From Arcticibacterium sp964021845 (lineage in GTDB: Bacteria; Bacteroidota; Bacteroidia; Cytophagales; Spirosomataceae), in assembly GCF_964021845.1 (NCBI RefSeq), contig NZ_CAXHZC010000003.1, forward strand, positions 248,001 through 312,000: 64,000 nucleotides of DNA, read 5' to 3'. The notes under the pieces were generated by a model. That model saw nothing but the letters and a program-made list of their open reading frames with translations, did no database searches and had not been told where the DNA came from. Made by a program: the position numbers and the translations under genes. How positions within the stretch are numbered: position 1 is the first letter of the stretch; every line of letters begins with the position of its first letter. Below, one piece after another: positions 45,428 to 53,766 of the stretch.

Positions 45428-45809
45428 TTTTTATTGGGCTTCATCTTTAAAATCCTAGTCAAAAGGAGGCTTTTGAATTAATGAATTTAGGGTTTTTATA
45501 TTTTTAGCTGGGTAATTCCTAACTTTAATGAGACGTTTGACATGATTTTGGTGCAAAATCTCGCCAAACTAAAGGGTATCCTTGGTTTTTCCCTTCTACC
45601 AAGGTCTAGCCCCGACGGGGCTACAGATTCAAATTGAAGGTTTTATGGCATACTTGATGGAAGGGAAGCCAAGAAAAGTAAGGATGGGTTATCACTCCAC
45701 CCTATTAATTCCGTTCCGTAGGAGCTATTGGCTACTCTCAAAAATTTTTATTGAAAAAAGCCGAAATCATACAATTCCGGCTTTTTTAATGCTATTACAA
45801 AAATGTTAA
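45428..45809. other. Intergenic gap with palindromes, possible interspersed repeat
   Basis: No gene is supportable in this gap. The inner part (about 45575-45735) contains CCTTGG/CCAAGG arms (45580-45585 and 45599-45604), an 8-bp-arm palindrome TAGCCCCG-A-CGGGGCTA (45607-45623), a GGGTTATCACTCCACCC segment and CCGTTCCGTAGGAGC. These GC-rich strings stand out in AT-rich surroundings and resemble CCGACGGGG and GTTCCGTAGGA motifs that I recall from mobile intergenic repeats of Bacteroidota. The right end is the accD terminator. Confidence 0.5.
45755..45790 (-). terminator. Terminator after accD
   Basis: AAAAAGCCG (45755-45763) pairs with CGGCTTTTT (45778-45786) around a 14-nt loop. On the minus strand the stem is followed by a T run. 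It lies about 20 bp beyond the accD stop codon. Confidence 0.7.
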
Positions 45810-46655
45810 TTACTTATAAATCATACCAAGTAAACTCGCCATTTTATCTTTTAAGTCCTTTCTATCCACAATGAAGTCCAAAAACCCATGTTCTAGCAGA
45901 AACTCTGCTGTTTGGAAGTCTTTTGGTAGGTCTTTACCTATTGTTTCTTTTATAATTCTTGGTCCTGCAAAGCCAATTAATGAACCAGGCTCCGCAATGT
46001 TGAAATCTCCTAACATTGCAAAAGAGGCTGTTACACCTCCTGTTGTTGGGTCAGTCAATAAAGAAACATAAGGAATTCCTGCTCTATCAAGCAAAGCTAA
46101 TTTCGCTGAAGTTTTCGCCATCTGCATTAAAGAGAAACCTGCTTCCATCATTCTGGCTCCGCCAGATTTTGAAATCATTAGAAACGGTATTTTCTTCTTT
46201 AAGGAATTATCAATTCCGCGGGCTATCTTCTCCCCTACTACGGATCCCATAGAACCACCAATAAAACCAAAATCCATACAAGAAATCGTAATTCCTTTGC
46301 CATGAATTTTACCTTCTGCTGTCCGACAAGCATCTACTAAACCGGATTTTTTTTCAGTTTGGACAATTCTATCTGGATAAGCTCTAGTATCTACAAACTC
46401 TAAGGGATCTGCAGAACGCATATTGGCGTCTAATTCTGTATATTCACCTCCGTCAAAAAGTAATTGAAAATAAGCCTCTGAACCTATTTTCTCATGGTAA
46501 TTACAATGATTGCAGGTAAAAGAGTTTTGCTTGTGCTCTCTAGTATGCGTAGCCTGTTTGCACTCTGGGCATTGATACCATAGTCCGTCTGGAGCTTCTC
46601 TTTTAAGCTCCGTAGGGGTGTTAATTCCTTTTCCTGTACGTTGAAACCAAGACAT
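45810..46655 (-). CDS. accD: Acetyl-CoA carboxylase carboxyltransferase subunit beta
   Basis: AccD, with AccA, transfers the carboxyl group from carboxybiotin to acetyl-CoA at the start of fatty acid synthesis. The 281-residue protein has the N-terminal four-cysteine zinc ribbon (CPEC near residue 34 and CNHC near 53). The carboxyltransferase core contains the ISCMDFGFIGGSMGSVVGEK and SKSGGARMMEAGFSLMQMAK segments (the GGARM oxyanion region) and TDPTTGGVTASFAMLGD. Length and domains are normal. It is monocistronic as far as can be seen, and accA is not in the window. Confidence 0.97.
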   Translation of the reverse strand: MSWFQRTGKGINTPTELKREAPDGLWYQCPECKQATHTREHKQNSFTCNHCNYHEKIGSEAYFQLLFDGGEYTELDANMRSADPLEFVDTRAYPDRIVQTEKKSGLVDACRTAEGKIHGKGITISCMDFGFIGGSMGSVVGEKIARGIDNSLKKKIPFLMISKSGGARMMEAGFSLMQMAKTSAKLALLDRAGIPYVSLLTDPTTGGVTASFAMLGDFNIAEPGSLIGFAGPRIIKETIGKDLPKDFQTAEFLLEHGFLDFIVDRKDLKDKMASLLGMIYK

Positions 46656-46784
46656 AAATTAGATTTTGATTGAGGGGCAAATATATAAAGGGTACTGCTA
46701 AGAACCTGAATCTAGTCAACAGATAATTAGAAATACCCTTTTAGAAGTGGCTAGTCAGGTGCACATAAGCCGAAATCCACTTAC

Positions 46785-47903
46785 TTATTTTTCTATATCA
46801 TTTTCAAAAAATATGGTTCCTTGAACTCCGCCATAATAGATAACACGTCCTTTTCCCTCCTTTTTTCCATTCACGTAACGAATATATAATCGATCTCCAT
46901 TTTGATAGTAAAAAGTAGCCTTGTCATCATGCATCAAGCCTTGCTTAAATTTACCAACATATTTTGTTCCGTCTTTAAAATAGTAAGTGCCATATCCATG
47001 GAAATTACTGCCAGCAAAATCACCTTCATATTTCTTTCTGTTATCAGCATAATACTCTATTCCGTAACCTACCCTTCTTCCATTTTTCCAGTTACCAGCA
47101 TATTTTTCTAGGGTCTTTCTATTAACAGCCACGCCATATCCTTGGCTGCAATTTCCTTCAATGCATCCTGTTCTCACCGTAATTACATTTCTTGGTTTTG
47201 AAGTAACCTTTACTATTTCTGGTTTTCTAACAACTGGTTCTGTCTTTGGAACTTCTCTTTCAATTTCTGGTTCTGGCTCAGAACTTAATCTTGGATACAT
47301 GCCTTGGGCATTTTCATAACCACGTTTAATTGCGGTCATTCTTTTTCTTCTTGGAGGATGACTTCCAGTATCATAGTCGGTAGTCATTTTCCAGATGGCA
47401 GATTGGGCTTCTTTTAAACTGGCTCCCATTTGATACATTACAAAACCAGAAAATTCATCTGCTTCTAATTCTCTATTTGGGTCAGAGCCACCTTGTTTTA
47501 GCGTGTGACCCTGCAAATGGTGACCTATTTCATGAGCCAAAATACTCATTGCTCCCCAGTCGGTATTAGTAAGGTTATTTACTCTACGCATAAAACTGGC
47601 ATCGTACACTATTAGGCGTTCTCCGTTTCTAGCTGCCGCAAAACAATTGTCAATGTTTGGACATTCCATCACATAGAAGTTTTGCTTTAAACCAGACCTA
47701 CTCACTATTCTTTCAACTGCTTTTTGAGCCTCTGGCCTCGTTCTAAAACCAAGCATGCTACAAATTGATTTTTCATTTATAACACCTGCCGTGTAACTGC
47801 AAACAAAATTCGATTTATCGAGTTTTTCTTCCTCCTGAGCATTAGCTAAATTAACAGAAGCAGAGAATAAAATAAGTAAGCTTAATAATTTTGGAAGGGA
47901 CAT
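46785..47903 (-). CDS. Exported M48-like zinc metallopeptidase fused to MORN repeats
   Basis: This 372-residue secreted protein has two parts. After a signal peptide (cleavage near ANAQ, residue 23) comes a metallopeptidase-like domain with HEIGHHLQGH at residues 124-133 (two His ligands and the catalytic Glu) and a downstream RELEADEFSG, with Glu147 as the probable third zinc ligand, the M48 arrangement. A Pro/Glu linker (about 195-225) leads to a C-terminal run of MORN-type repeats (YAGNWKNGRRVGYGIEYY, YEGDFAGSNFHGYGTYY, YVGKFKQGLMHDDKATFYY). Four cysteines in the N-terminal domain may form disulfides. The peptidase-MORN fusion is unusual to me. The substrate is unknown. Confidence 0.85.
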   Translation of the reverse strand: MSLPKLLSLLILFSASVNLANAQEEEKLDKSNFVCSYTAGVINEKSICSMLGFRTRPEAQKAVERIVSRSGLKQNFYVMECPNIDNCFAAARNGERLIVYDASFMRRVNNLTNTDWGAMSILAHEIGHHLQGHTLKQGGSDPNRELEADEFSGFVMYQMGASLKEAQSAIWKMTTDYDTGSHPPRRKRMTAIKRGYENAQGMYPRLSSEPEPEIEREVPKTEPVVRKPEIVKVTSKPRNVITVRTGCIEGNCSQGYGVAVNRKTLEKYAGNWKNGRRVGYGIEYYADNRKKYEGDFAGSNFHGYGTYYFKDGTKYVGKFKQGLMHDDKATFYYQNGDRLYIRYVNGKKEGKGRVIYYGGVQGTIFFENDIEK

Positions 47904-47996
47904 TCTTTAGCCTTTTGAATTGATAGCAATATACCAACGCCTGCAATCAAAATATTATTTTAAAAGATTTGGAATCTTGGTTCAAAGAAAAGGTAA

Positions 47997-48021
47997 TTTT
48001 TGACTCAAATTGAGTCAAAAA
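47997..48021. repeat. Perfect 12-bp inverted repeat, TTTTTGACTCAA type
   Basis: TTTTTGACTCAA (47997-48008) is mirrored exactly by TTGAGTCAAAAA (48010-48021) with a single A between. Both strands read T-run first and A-run last, the reverse of a terminator, so an operator-like or protein-binding role is more plausible. It lies 19 bp from the parS-like site at 48040. Confidence 0.7.
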
Positions 48022-48039
48022 CTAACGAAAAGCTTGGCT

Positions 48040-48055
48040 AATTCCACGTGGAACT
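48040..48055. promoter_or_regulatory. parS-like palindrome (weaker site)
   Basis: AATTCCACGTGGAACT contains the perfect 12-bp palindrome TTCCACGTGGAA. Compared with the parS form TGTTCCACGTGGAACA it differs only at the three outermost positions. It lies just after the TPR gene stop codon, 1.8 kb from the proposed origin. Confidence 0.5.
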
Positions 48056-48060
48056 AAATT

Positions 48061-49860
48061 TTAGTAGACAAAATCCCCTCTAAGTTCTCGGAACCTTTTT
48101 CTAGCCTCAGCCCCAAAAATGCTACCAGGGAAATCAGTCAATATTTGACGATACAAAGCCATTGCCTTTGTATTTTCATTTAATTTTTCATCATAAATTT
48201 TAGCTAGCTTGTATAATGCGTCATCCGCCAGAATGTCATATTTATAATTCTCTAATAATACATTCAGGTCACTTATAGCAGCATCTACCCTATCTAATTT
48301 GTAATTGGTATTTGCTCTAAGCCAAAGAATTTCATCTGCCAAAGAATGTGTTTTATAAATTTCAAAAAGCGAATCAAGTTTTAACAAGGCTTCCTCGTTT
48401 CTGTTTTGGAATAAGAGTAGGTCAACGGCGGAGTATGCACTTATGGCAGCATCCGTAGTATCAAGCCCTAAATTATCTTGAATAAGTAAACTAAGCTGCA
48501 TGGCATCATTAGCAATTTCTCTGGTAGTAGCTTTCTTTAAAATATTCAAAATGTCTTTTGACAAGTCAAACTCCCCTGTGTAATAATGCAGTTTGGCATT
48601 TTTAAGCTTTGCCGTTTCTCCTAAAAAATCTTCCTTTTGAGACTTTTCCACTTGCATATAAAGCAATGTAGATTCCCAAGGTTCTTCTTTCAAAATGTAT
48701 ATATCTCCTAAATCTAACTTGCACTGGTCTTTAAATTTAATATTGGAGCCTGCTTTCGAAATCGCCATTTCTAGGACTTCTACCGCACGATCTTGGTCAT
48801 CTAGATAGAAGGCATACAATAAAGCCATGTTACGAAGTGCATCTATTGTTTTAGGCGTCAGGCCTAGGTCCTTTATCAACAACTCATATTGACTTATCAA
48901 CTCTAAAATTTCTGTCTCATCTATTGGGAAAGTATTTTTCACCAATTGTTCACGACATTGAATGTTCCATCTTCTAGCATATGGATAAAAATCACCTTGT
49001 GGATATTCATTCATCACATATTGATACATTCTAGCAGCATCTCGAAATTGACCATTTGTATAAGCTAAACCTGCTAATTCAAAAACCTTACGCCCTCCTA
49101 ATTCCAATCTTCTATCCAAAGCCCTCGCTTGTGTAAAAGCTCGTGAAAATTGTTTTTGCTGTACAAAGTGCCAAATCAAAATTTCATTATAATAAAACTC
49201 ATCAGGGTTATCTTGAATTTTTGTGTAGAGTAAACGCTCCAACATTTCAATTTCCTTATCCTCCTTTATATTATCCTGAATGGTTCTTTCTACATAATCC
49301 GAATTCCTATGTTTTATTCCATAAGAGAAAACCTCTTCCAACATTTTATCTTTTTTGCCAGCAAACAAATATGCCCTTGCCAAATGAATGTTATGCTTAT
49401 CTTCAGATTTTGACCTCAACCTTGATTTAAGCAACATATCAATCAATAAATTGATCTTATTCGTCTTGTAAAAGAAATTTTGAAGTTGGTACACATAAGA
49501 ATCCTTTTGCGAAGCTTTGTCAATTAATTCTTGGTAAGCTATATCAGCACCCGTCAGGTCGCCAGAAACCTCTATTAAATACGCTAAGTCTGCTTCATAG
49601 ACCACCACATCAGGATAGGTCTTTATCTCTTGTCTAAGGAAGTCTTTTGCCTTATCAAACTGTTTTAGACGAATAAGGCTATTTAAGTAGTTATCATGAA
49701 TAAGTCTTCCATTCTCTTTTTTTCTGCTAAGCTTATCGAAAATTTCCGCTGCTTTTTCATATTCCCCTTTATTGTAATATTCGTTGCCCAGTTCTAAGCT
49801 TTGGCCGTAAGCCGCCGACACAGACATTATTATTATCATTAGGTTTATAAATCTCTTCAT
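48061..49860 (-). CDS. Tetratricopeptide-repeat protein, exported
   Basis: This 599-residue protein has a signal peptide (cleavage near AAYGQ, residue 19) and then many TPR or TPR-like helical hairpins through to the C-terminus. Recognisable repeats include ELGNEYYNKGEYEKAAEIFDKL, LAGLAYTNGQFRDAARMYQYVMNEYPQG in the middle (split here), and DDALYKLAKIYDEKLNENTKAMALYRQILTDFPGS near the end, of the Tol-Pal/YbgF-like type. It is likely a periplasmic or outer-membrane-associated scaffold. No catalytic motif is present. Its 5' end borders the proposed origin region. Listed repeats are examples, not a full count. Confidence 0.85.
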   Translation of the reverse strand: MKRFINLMIIIMSVSAAYGQSLELGNEYYNKGEYEKAAEIFDKLSRKKENGRLIHDNYLNSLIRLKQFDKAKDFLRQEIKTYPDVVVYEADLAYLIEVSGDLTGADIAYQELIDKASQKDSYVYQLQNFFYKTNKINLLIDMLLKSRLRSKSEDKHNIHLARAYLFAGKKDKMLEEVFSYGIKHRNSDYVERTIQDNIKEDKEIEMLERLLYTKIQDNPDEFYYNEILIWHFVQQKQFSRAFTQARALDRRLELGGRKVFELAGLAYTNGQFRDAARMYQYVMNEYPQGDFYPYARRWNIQCREQLVKNTFPIDETEILELISQYELLIKDLGLTPKTIDALRNMALLYAFYLDDQDRAVEVLEMAISKAGSNIKFKDQCKLDLGDIYILKEEPWESTLLYMQVEKSQKEDFLGETAKLKNAKLHYYTGEFDLSKDILNILKKATTREIANDAMQLSLLIQDNLGLDTTDAAISAYSAVDLLLFQNRNEEALLKLDSLFEIYKTHSLADEILWLRANTNYKLDRVDAAISDLNVLLENYKYDILADDALYKLAKIYDEKLNENTKAMALYRQILTDFPGSIFGAEARKRFRELRGDFVY

Positions 49861-50256
49861 ATATTAAAAATAAGAATATGTATTTATTTATTATTATTAA
49901 TTATTAGGGCTGTGGATATGTGCTTATCTTTTTATTTGAATTCTATTGTTAATTCTGATTGTTCTTAATGGTTTTACTGATGTGGATAGTTCAATATTTA
50001 TTCCACAATTAGATACCTTATTTTTAGATAGTTAATAGATTCTCCACCAAAGTTTGCATTTTTAAGGTCGTTAAGTTTTGATGTTAATATTAGCAAAATA
50101 TCTGTGTATATATGTTTTAACTAAATTGAGTATAACTCAAGCTTATGTGGTTTCATCCACGGTTTTTGATGTTGATTTCTTTAAGTTGTTTGTTATCCCC
50201 AATTTTCTAATAGGTTTTGCACCGTTTAATTTGGGTTATCTACAGGTTTACCAACA
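49861..50256. other. Predicted chromosomal replication origin (oriC)
   Basis: This 396-bp gene-free, very AT-rich gap starts with a nearly pure A/T stretch (26 A/T bases in a row at about 49881-49906), suitable as a DNA-unwinding element. It contains a cluster of DnaA-box-like 9-mers, each one mismatch from TTATCCACA or TTWTNCACA: 49911-49919 (minus), 49981-49989 (minus), 49999-50007 (plus), 50103-50111 (minus), 50193-50201 (plus) and 50236-50244 (plus). A weaker box, TCATCCACG, is near 50153-50161. No exact TTATCCACA is present. The plus-strand G/C balance changes sign across it, and parS-like sites and mnmG lie within 4 kb. dnaA is not adjacent, which is common in Bacteroidota. Confidence 0.65.
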
Positions 50257-51855
50257 TCATTCTATTATAATATCGTTTAATTCGAAGTTTGCCTTAAGTT
50301 TTATATCTCCTTTAGATATAACTATCTTTTCTGGAAGATTATTCTTTTCAAAGTCACCCGTATCCCATTGACCATTCGAGTTGGAATCTTCTATTATTCT
50401 AAGTTTATATACACCAGGAATTAAATCTGGAAATTTGTATTCTTCTGTAAATAGCTGACTATCAATAATACTAAGATTCTTAAAGTTTAATACTTCGATA
50501 ATTTTTTGACCTTTAAATTTATCATACCTACCAGAAATACTACCGTACGAGTCTTGTTGATAAAGTTTGTTGATAAGTTGATAAGTCCTATTAGTGTCTG
50601 ATTTATAGTTAGTTATAGCCCCTTCTTCTATACTTAGTGATATTTCACGCGTGGCAGAACTGTTGAAATCTATTTGAAGTTGTGTTTGAGATTTATCTAT
50701 CCAGTTTAATGATAGTTGTTCTTGTGTAGTTGTATCGGAGGTTATCGTGATTTTCGAAGTATCGATGTTGGTTATCGGAAATTGAAAGTCAAGTATGTAT
50801 TGGTTAGGTTTTTTTATGATACTGTTTGACTTTATAGTATTATTGGAAATTGAAAGTACTTCAGGTTTAGGTTCACTTTTAATGTTGGTATTAAAATATA
50901 TTTTGAGTGTGTCTTCTAAAATATTATTGGCTGAGTCTAAAACTATTATTTTAGTTAATGTTGTATCAGTGGTGTAAGGGTGGTTAAAAAATAGGAGTTC
51001 GTCATCACGTTTTTGATAGGTTAGGCTATCAGGTGGGTTTAAAAATTCAACATTTATATTTTTTACAGCTTTATCAAAAGTTACCGAGAAATTTGATTGT
51101 CTTGACAAGCTTCTTTTTATTTTGGGAGCTTTGGTATTATTAGGATATATATTAATGTCAAGATTAGTAATGATGCTATCAAGTTTTAAAGTGTCTTGAT
51201 GGAATCCGAATAATTCGTTTTTACTGTCAAATATTAAATTCTGGTTTTTATCTGAAAAGGTTAATAAGCGGTAAGAGGAGGATTTAATATTTTGGAAGAT
51301 GTAATTGCCAGAGGTGTCAGTTTCTGTAAAGTAAGATGGCTTTCTATCTAGTAAGGGAATTGTATCATTTGTGTTGAGGTCATAAATACCTACCAATATT
51401 TCTTTACCTGGAAGACCTGTCCATAGATTAGTAATTTTGCCACTAAGACCTAATGAGTCAATTTCAGAACCAGTACTAAAAACTAGTTTTAGGTTTTTTG
51501 CTGGATTCTTTTCATTCAGGTCTTTTATTCCGTCCCTGAAATTTAATGTGTAGGTGGTGCTGTCATTAAAGTCTTCGTCGAATTTTAGTTCTATACTATA
51601 TGGTTTGTTTTTTAAACTGTAAATTCCTTTTTGACTTGGTGTTATTATCAACTCTTGTCTTACTGCCGTTGCATCTATTAATTCATTAAAAACGAGATTT
51701 ATAGTCTTCTCTTTGAACCGAAGTGTTTTATTTTCGGGATAAGAAGTTACTAGTTCAGGAGGTTCCTCGTCTTTAGGTCCACCAGTAGGTGGAACAAACT
51801 GAGCACAGCTGCTTATTAGAATAGAGAGGGAAAGGATAGTATAGATGCGTTTCAT
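50257..51855 (-). CDS. Ig-like domain (Big_5) lipoprotein
   Basis: This 532-residue outer-envelope lipoprotein has a signal ending in LISSCAQ (Cys17). It starts with a bacterial Ig-like Big_5 domain: FVPPTGGPKDEEPPEL, PENKTLRFKEKTINLVFNE and FSTGSEID end the first roughly 120 residues. It continues with carboxypeptidase-regulatory-like beta strands (TETDTSGNYIFQNIKSSSY) and a C-terminal segment with a Ca-binding-looking EDSNSNGQWDTGDFEKN stretch. The PPTGGPKD opening is typical of a Bacteroidota family. The function is unknown, with a cell-surface role likely. The start is 3 bp from the mnmG stop, suggesting co-transcription with it. Confidence 0.87.
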   Translation of the reverse strand: MKRIYTILSLSILISSCAQFVPPTGGPKDEEPPELVTSYPENKTLRFKEKTINLVFNELIDATAVRQELIITPSQKGIYSLKNKPYSIELKFDEDFNDSTTYTLNFRDGIKDLNEKNPAKNLKLVFSTGSEIDSLGLSGKITNLWTGLPGKEILVGIYDLNTNDTIPLLDRKPSYFTETDTSGNYIFQNIKSSSYRLLTFSDKNQNLIFDSKNELFGFHQDTLKLDSIITNLDINIYPNNTKAPKIKRSLSRQSNFSVTFDKAVKNINVEFLNPPDSLTYQKRDDELLFFNHPYTTDTTLTKIIVLDSANNILEDTLKIYFNTNIKSEPKPEVLSISNNTIKSNSIIKKPNQYILDFQFPITNIDTSKITITSDTTTQEQLSLNWIDKSQTQLQIDFNSSATREISLSIEEGAITNYKSDTNRTYQLINKLYQQDSYGSISGRYDKFKGQKIIEVLNFKNLSIIDSQLFTEEYKFPDLIPGVYKLRIIEDSNSNGQWDTGDFEKNNLPEKIVISKGDIKLKANFELNDIIIE

Positions 51856-51858
51856 TTT

Positions 51859-53721
51859 TTAACGACCAAGGAATATCATAAGAACGGAGATATCTGCAGG
51901 TGAAACACCACTTATGCGAGAAGCTTGTCCCAATGTTTCTGGTTTGATATCTTTTAATTTGTGTCTTGCTTCATATGATAGGGAGGTCAATTTACTATAA
52001 TCAAAGTCAGGATTGATAGACAAGTTTTCAAGCTTGTTCATTTTTTCTGCCATAGTCACTTCCTTCTCTATATATCTTTCATACTTAATGTTAATCTCCG
52101 CTTGCTGTGCTATTTCAGGAGTCAGTGTTAGAAGTAATGTATCTAGTTCGGGAGAAATGGCTCTAAGATTATCAATATTCAACTCTGGTCTTTTCAGTAG
52201 ATTATTAAGTGTAGTTTTTTCTCTAAGTTTTGAAGACTTATTTTCGCTTAAGTAATCGTTAACTTGGAGTGGTTCTACTTTGATGCTAGCGAGTTGTTTC
52301 ATCAAGTTTTGAGAGGATTCTATCTTATGGTTTACCTTTTCTAATCTGGTATCAGAGGCTAATCCAATATTATTTGATTTTTTAGTTAACCTGATGTCTG
52401 CATTGTCTTGGCGTAGTAATGTTCTAAACTCAGCTCTTGAAGTAAACATTCTATAAGGTTCATCGGTGCCTTTGTTAGTAAGGTCATCTATTAGTACTCC
52501 TATGTAAGCTTCATTTCTCTTAAGAACAAAAGGCTCTTTGTTATGTACTTTTAGGTGAGCATTAATTCCGGCCATTAATCCTTGTGAACCTGCTTCTTCA
52601 TAGCCAGTAGTTCCGTTTATCTGACCAGCAAAATATAGATTACTTACTAGTTGTGTTTCTAAGGTAGAATTTAGTTGAGTTGGTTGAAAAAAATCGTATT
52701 CTATGGCATAACCTGGTCTAAACATCTTAACATTTTCGAAGCCAGGAATTTTCCTTAATGCCTTAAATTGGATATCTTCTGGAAGTGAAGTAGAGAATCC
52801 GTTGACATACATTTCTACTGTATCACGTCCTTCTGGTTCTAAGAATATTTGATGGCTGTCTTTATCAGCAAAACGATTTATTTTATCTTCTACAGATGGG
52901 CAGTATCTAGGACCAAGACCTTGTATTCTTCCATTAAACATAGGAGACTTATCGAAGCCTTTTTTTAGTTCTTCATGTACAGCTAGATTGGTGAAGGATA
53001 TCCAGCAACTCTTTTGGTCGGTTGTGATATTGGTATCGGTGTATGAAAATCTTTCAGGCTTTTCGTCACCTAGTTGTTCTTCCATCTTTTGGAAGTTAAT
53101 GGAACGTTGATCAACTCTTGGTGGTGTTCCTGTTTTCATTCGTCCCGATTGAAAACCTAGTTTTATTAGGTCGGCAGTTATTCCAACAGAACTACTCTCC
53201 CCTGCTCTTCCGCCACCAAACTGTTTTTCTCCAATATGGATTAGACCATTTAGAAAAGTACCGTTTGTTAGGATAACGGAACTTGCTTTTATTTCTAAAC
53301 CAAGAGATGTTTTGATACCAGTGGCGACACCATCTTCCGTAATAAGGCCTGTAACCATCTCTTGCCAGAAGTCAACGTTAGGATTCTGTTCTAGTTTATA
53401 CCGCCATAACTCGGCAAACTTCTGTCTATCACTTTGACATCTTGGACTCCACATTGCAGGACCTTTTGACCTATTTAGCATCCTGAATTGAATCATTGTT
53501 TCATCAGATATTATACCTGACATTCCACCTAAGGCATCAATCTCTCTTACTATTTGACCTTTTGCCACGCCGCCCATTGCGGGATTACAAGACATTTGGG
53601 CAATGGTTTGTAGGTTCATTGTTATAAGTAAAACCTTAGAACCCATGGTTGCGGCTGCGTGTGCAGCTTCGCATCCGGCATGTCCTGCCCCTACTACTAT
53701 TACATCGTATTTTGGAAACAT
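51859..53721 (-). CDS. mnmG: tRNA uridine-5-carboxymethylaminomethyl modification enzyme MnmG (GidA)
   Basis: MnmG, with MnmE, builds the cmnm5 group on wobble uridine 34 of certain tRNAs, using FAD and a folate one-carbon unit. The 620-residue protein has the FAD motif VIVVGAGHAGCEAAHAAA at residues 7-24, the GidA signature regions NPAMGGVAKGQIVREIDALGG and GLGPRYCPSVEDKI, the TGYEEAGSQGLMAGINA block and a C-terminal helical domain ending in ADISVLMIFLGR. Length and motifs are standard. mnmG is classically found near replication origins. Here it lies 1.6 kb from the proposed oriC, and parS-like sites lie in its leader. MnmE is not in view. Confidence 0.98.
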   Translation of the reverse strand: MFPKYDVIVVGAGHAGCEAAHAAATMGSKVLLITMNLQTIAQMSCNPAMGGVAKGQIVREIDALGGMSGIISDETMIQFRMLNRSKGPAMWSPRCQSDRQKFAELWRYKLEQNPNVDFWQEMVTGLITEDGVATGIKTSLGLEIKASSVILTNGTFLNGLIHIGEKQFGGGRAGESSSVGITADLIKLGFQSGRMKTGTPPRVDQRSINFQKMEEQLGDEKPERFSYTDTNITTDQKSCWISFTNLAVHEELKKGFDKSPMFNGRIQGLGPRYCPSVEDKINRFADKDSHQIFLEPEGRDTVEMYVNGFSTSLPEDIQFKALRKIPGFENVKMFRPGYAIEYDFFQPTQLNSTLETQLVSNLYFAGQINGTTGYEEAGSQGLMAGINAHLKVHNKEPFVLKRNEAYIGVLIDDLTNKGTDEPYRMFTSRAEFRTLLRQDNADIRLTKKSNNIGLASDTRLEKVNHKIESSQNLMKQLASIKVEPLQVNDYLSENKSSKLREKTTLNNLLKRPELNIDNLRAISPELDTLLLTLTPEIAQQAEINIKYERYIEKEVTMAEKMNKLENLSINPDFDYSKLTSLSYEARHKLKDIKPETLGQASRISGVSPADISVLMIFLGR

Positions 53722-53730
53722 ATGTATTAC

Positions 53731-53746
53731 TGTTCCACGTGAAACC
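53731..53746. promoter_or_regulatory. parS-like ParB binding site 1
   Basis: TGTTCCACGTGAAACC matches the widely conserved parS consensus TGTTNCACGTGAAACA at 15 of 16 positions (the last base differs). It lies 10 bp upstream of the mnmG start codon, in the leader. Confidence 0.75.
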
Positions 53747-53766
53747 TTCGTTATTTAATGCTTCTT

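Noticed and set aside
45582..45809. A 75-codon plus-strand frame in the gap upstream of accD
   Set aside because: It runs through the palindromic repeat patch and the accD terminator, and its protein shows no domain.
47997..48021. The palindrome as a rho-independent terminator
   Set aside because: The stem begins with T and ends with A on both strands, and no downstream T run follows.
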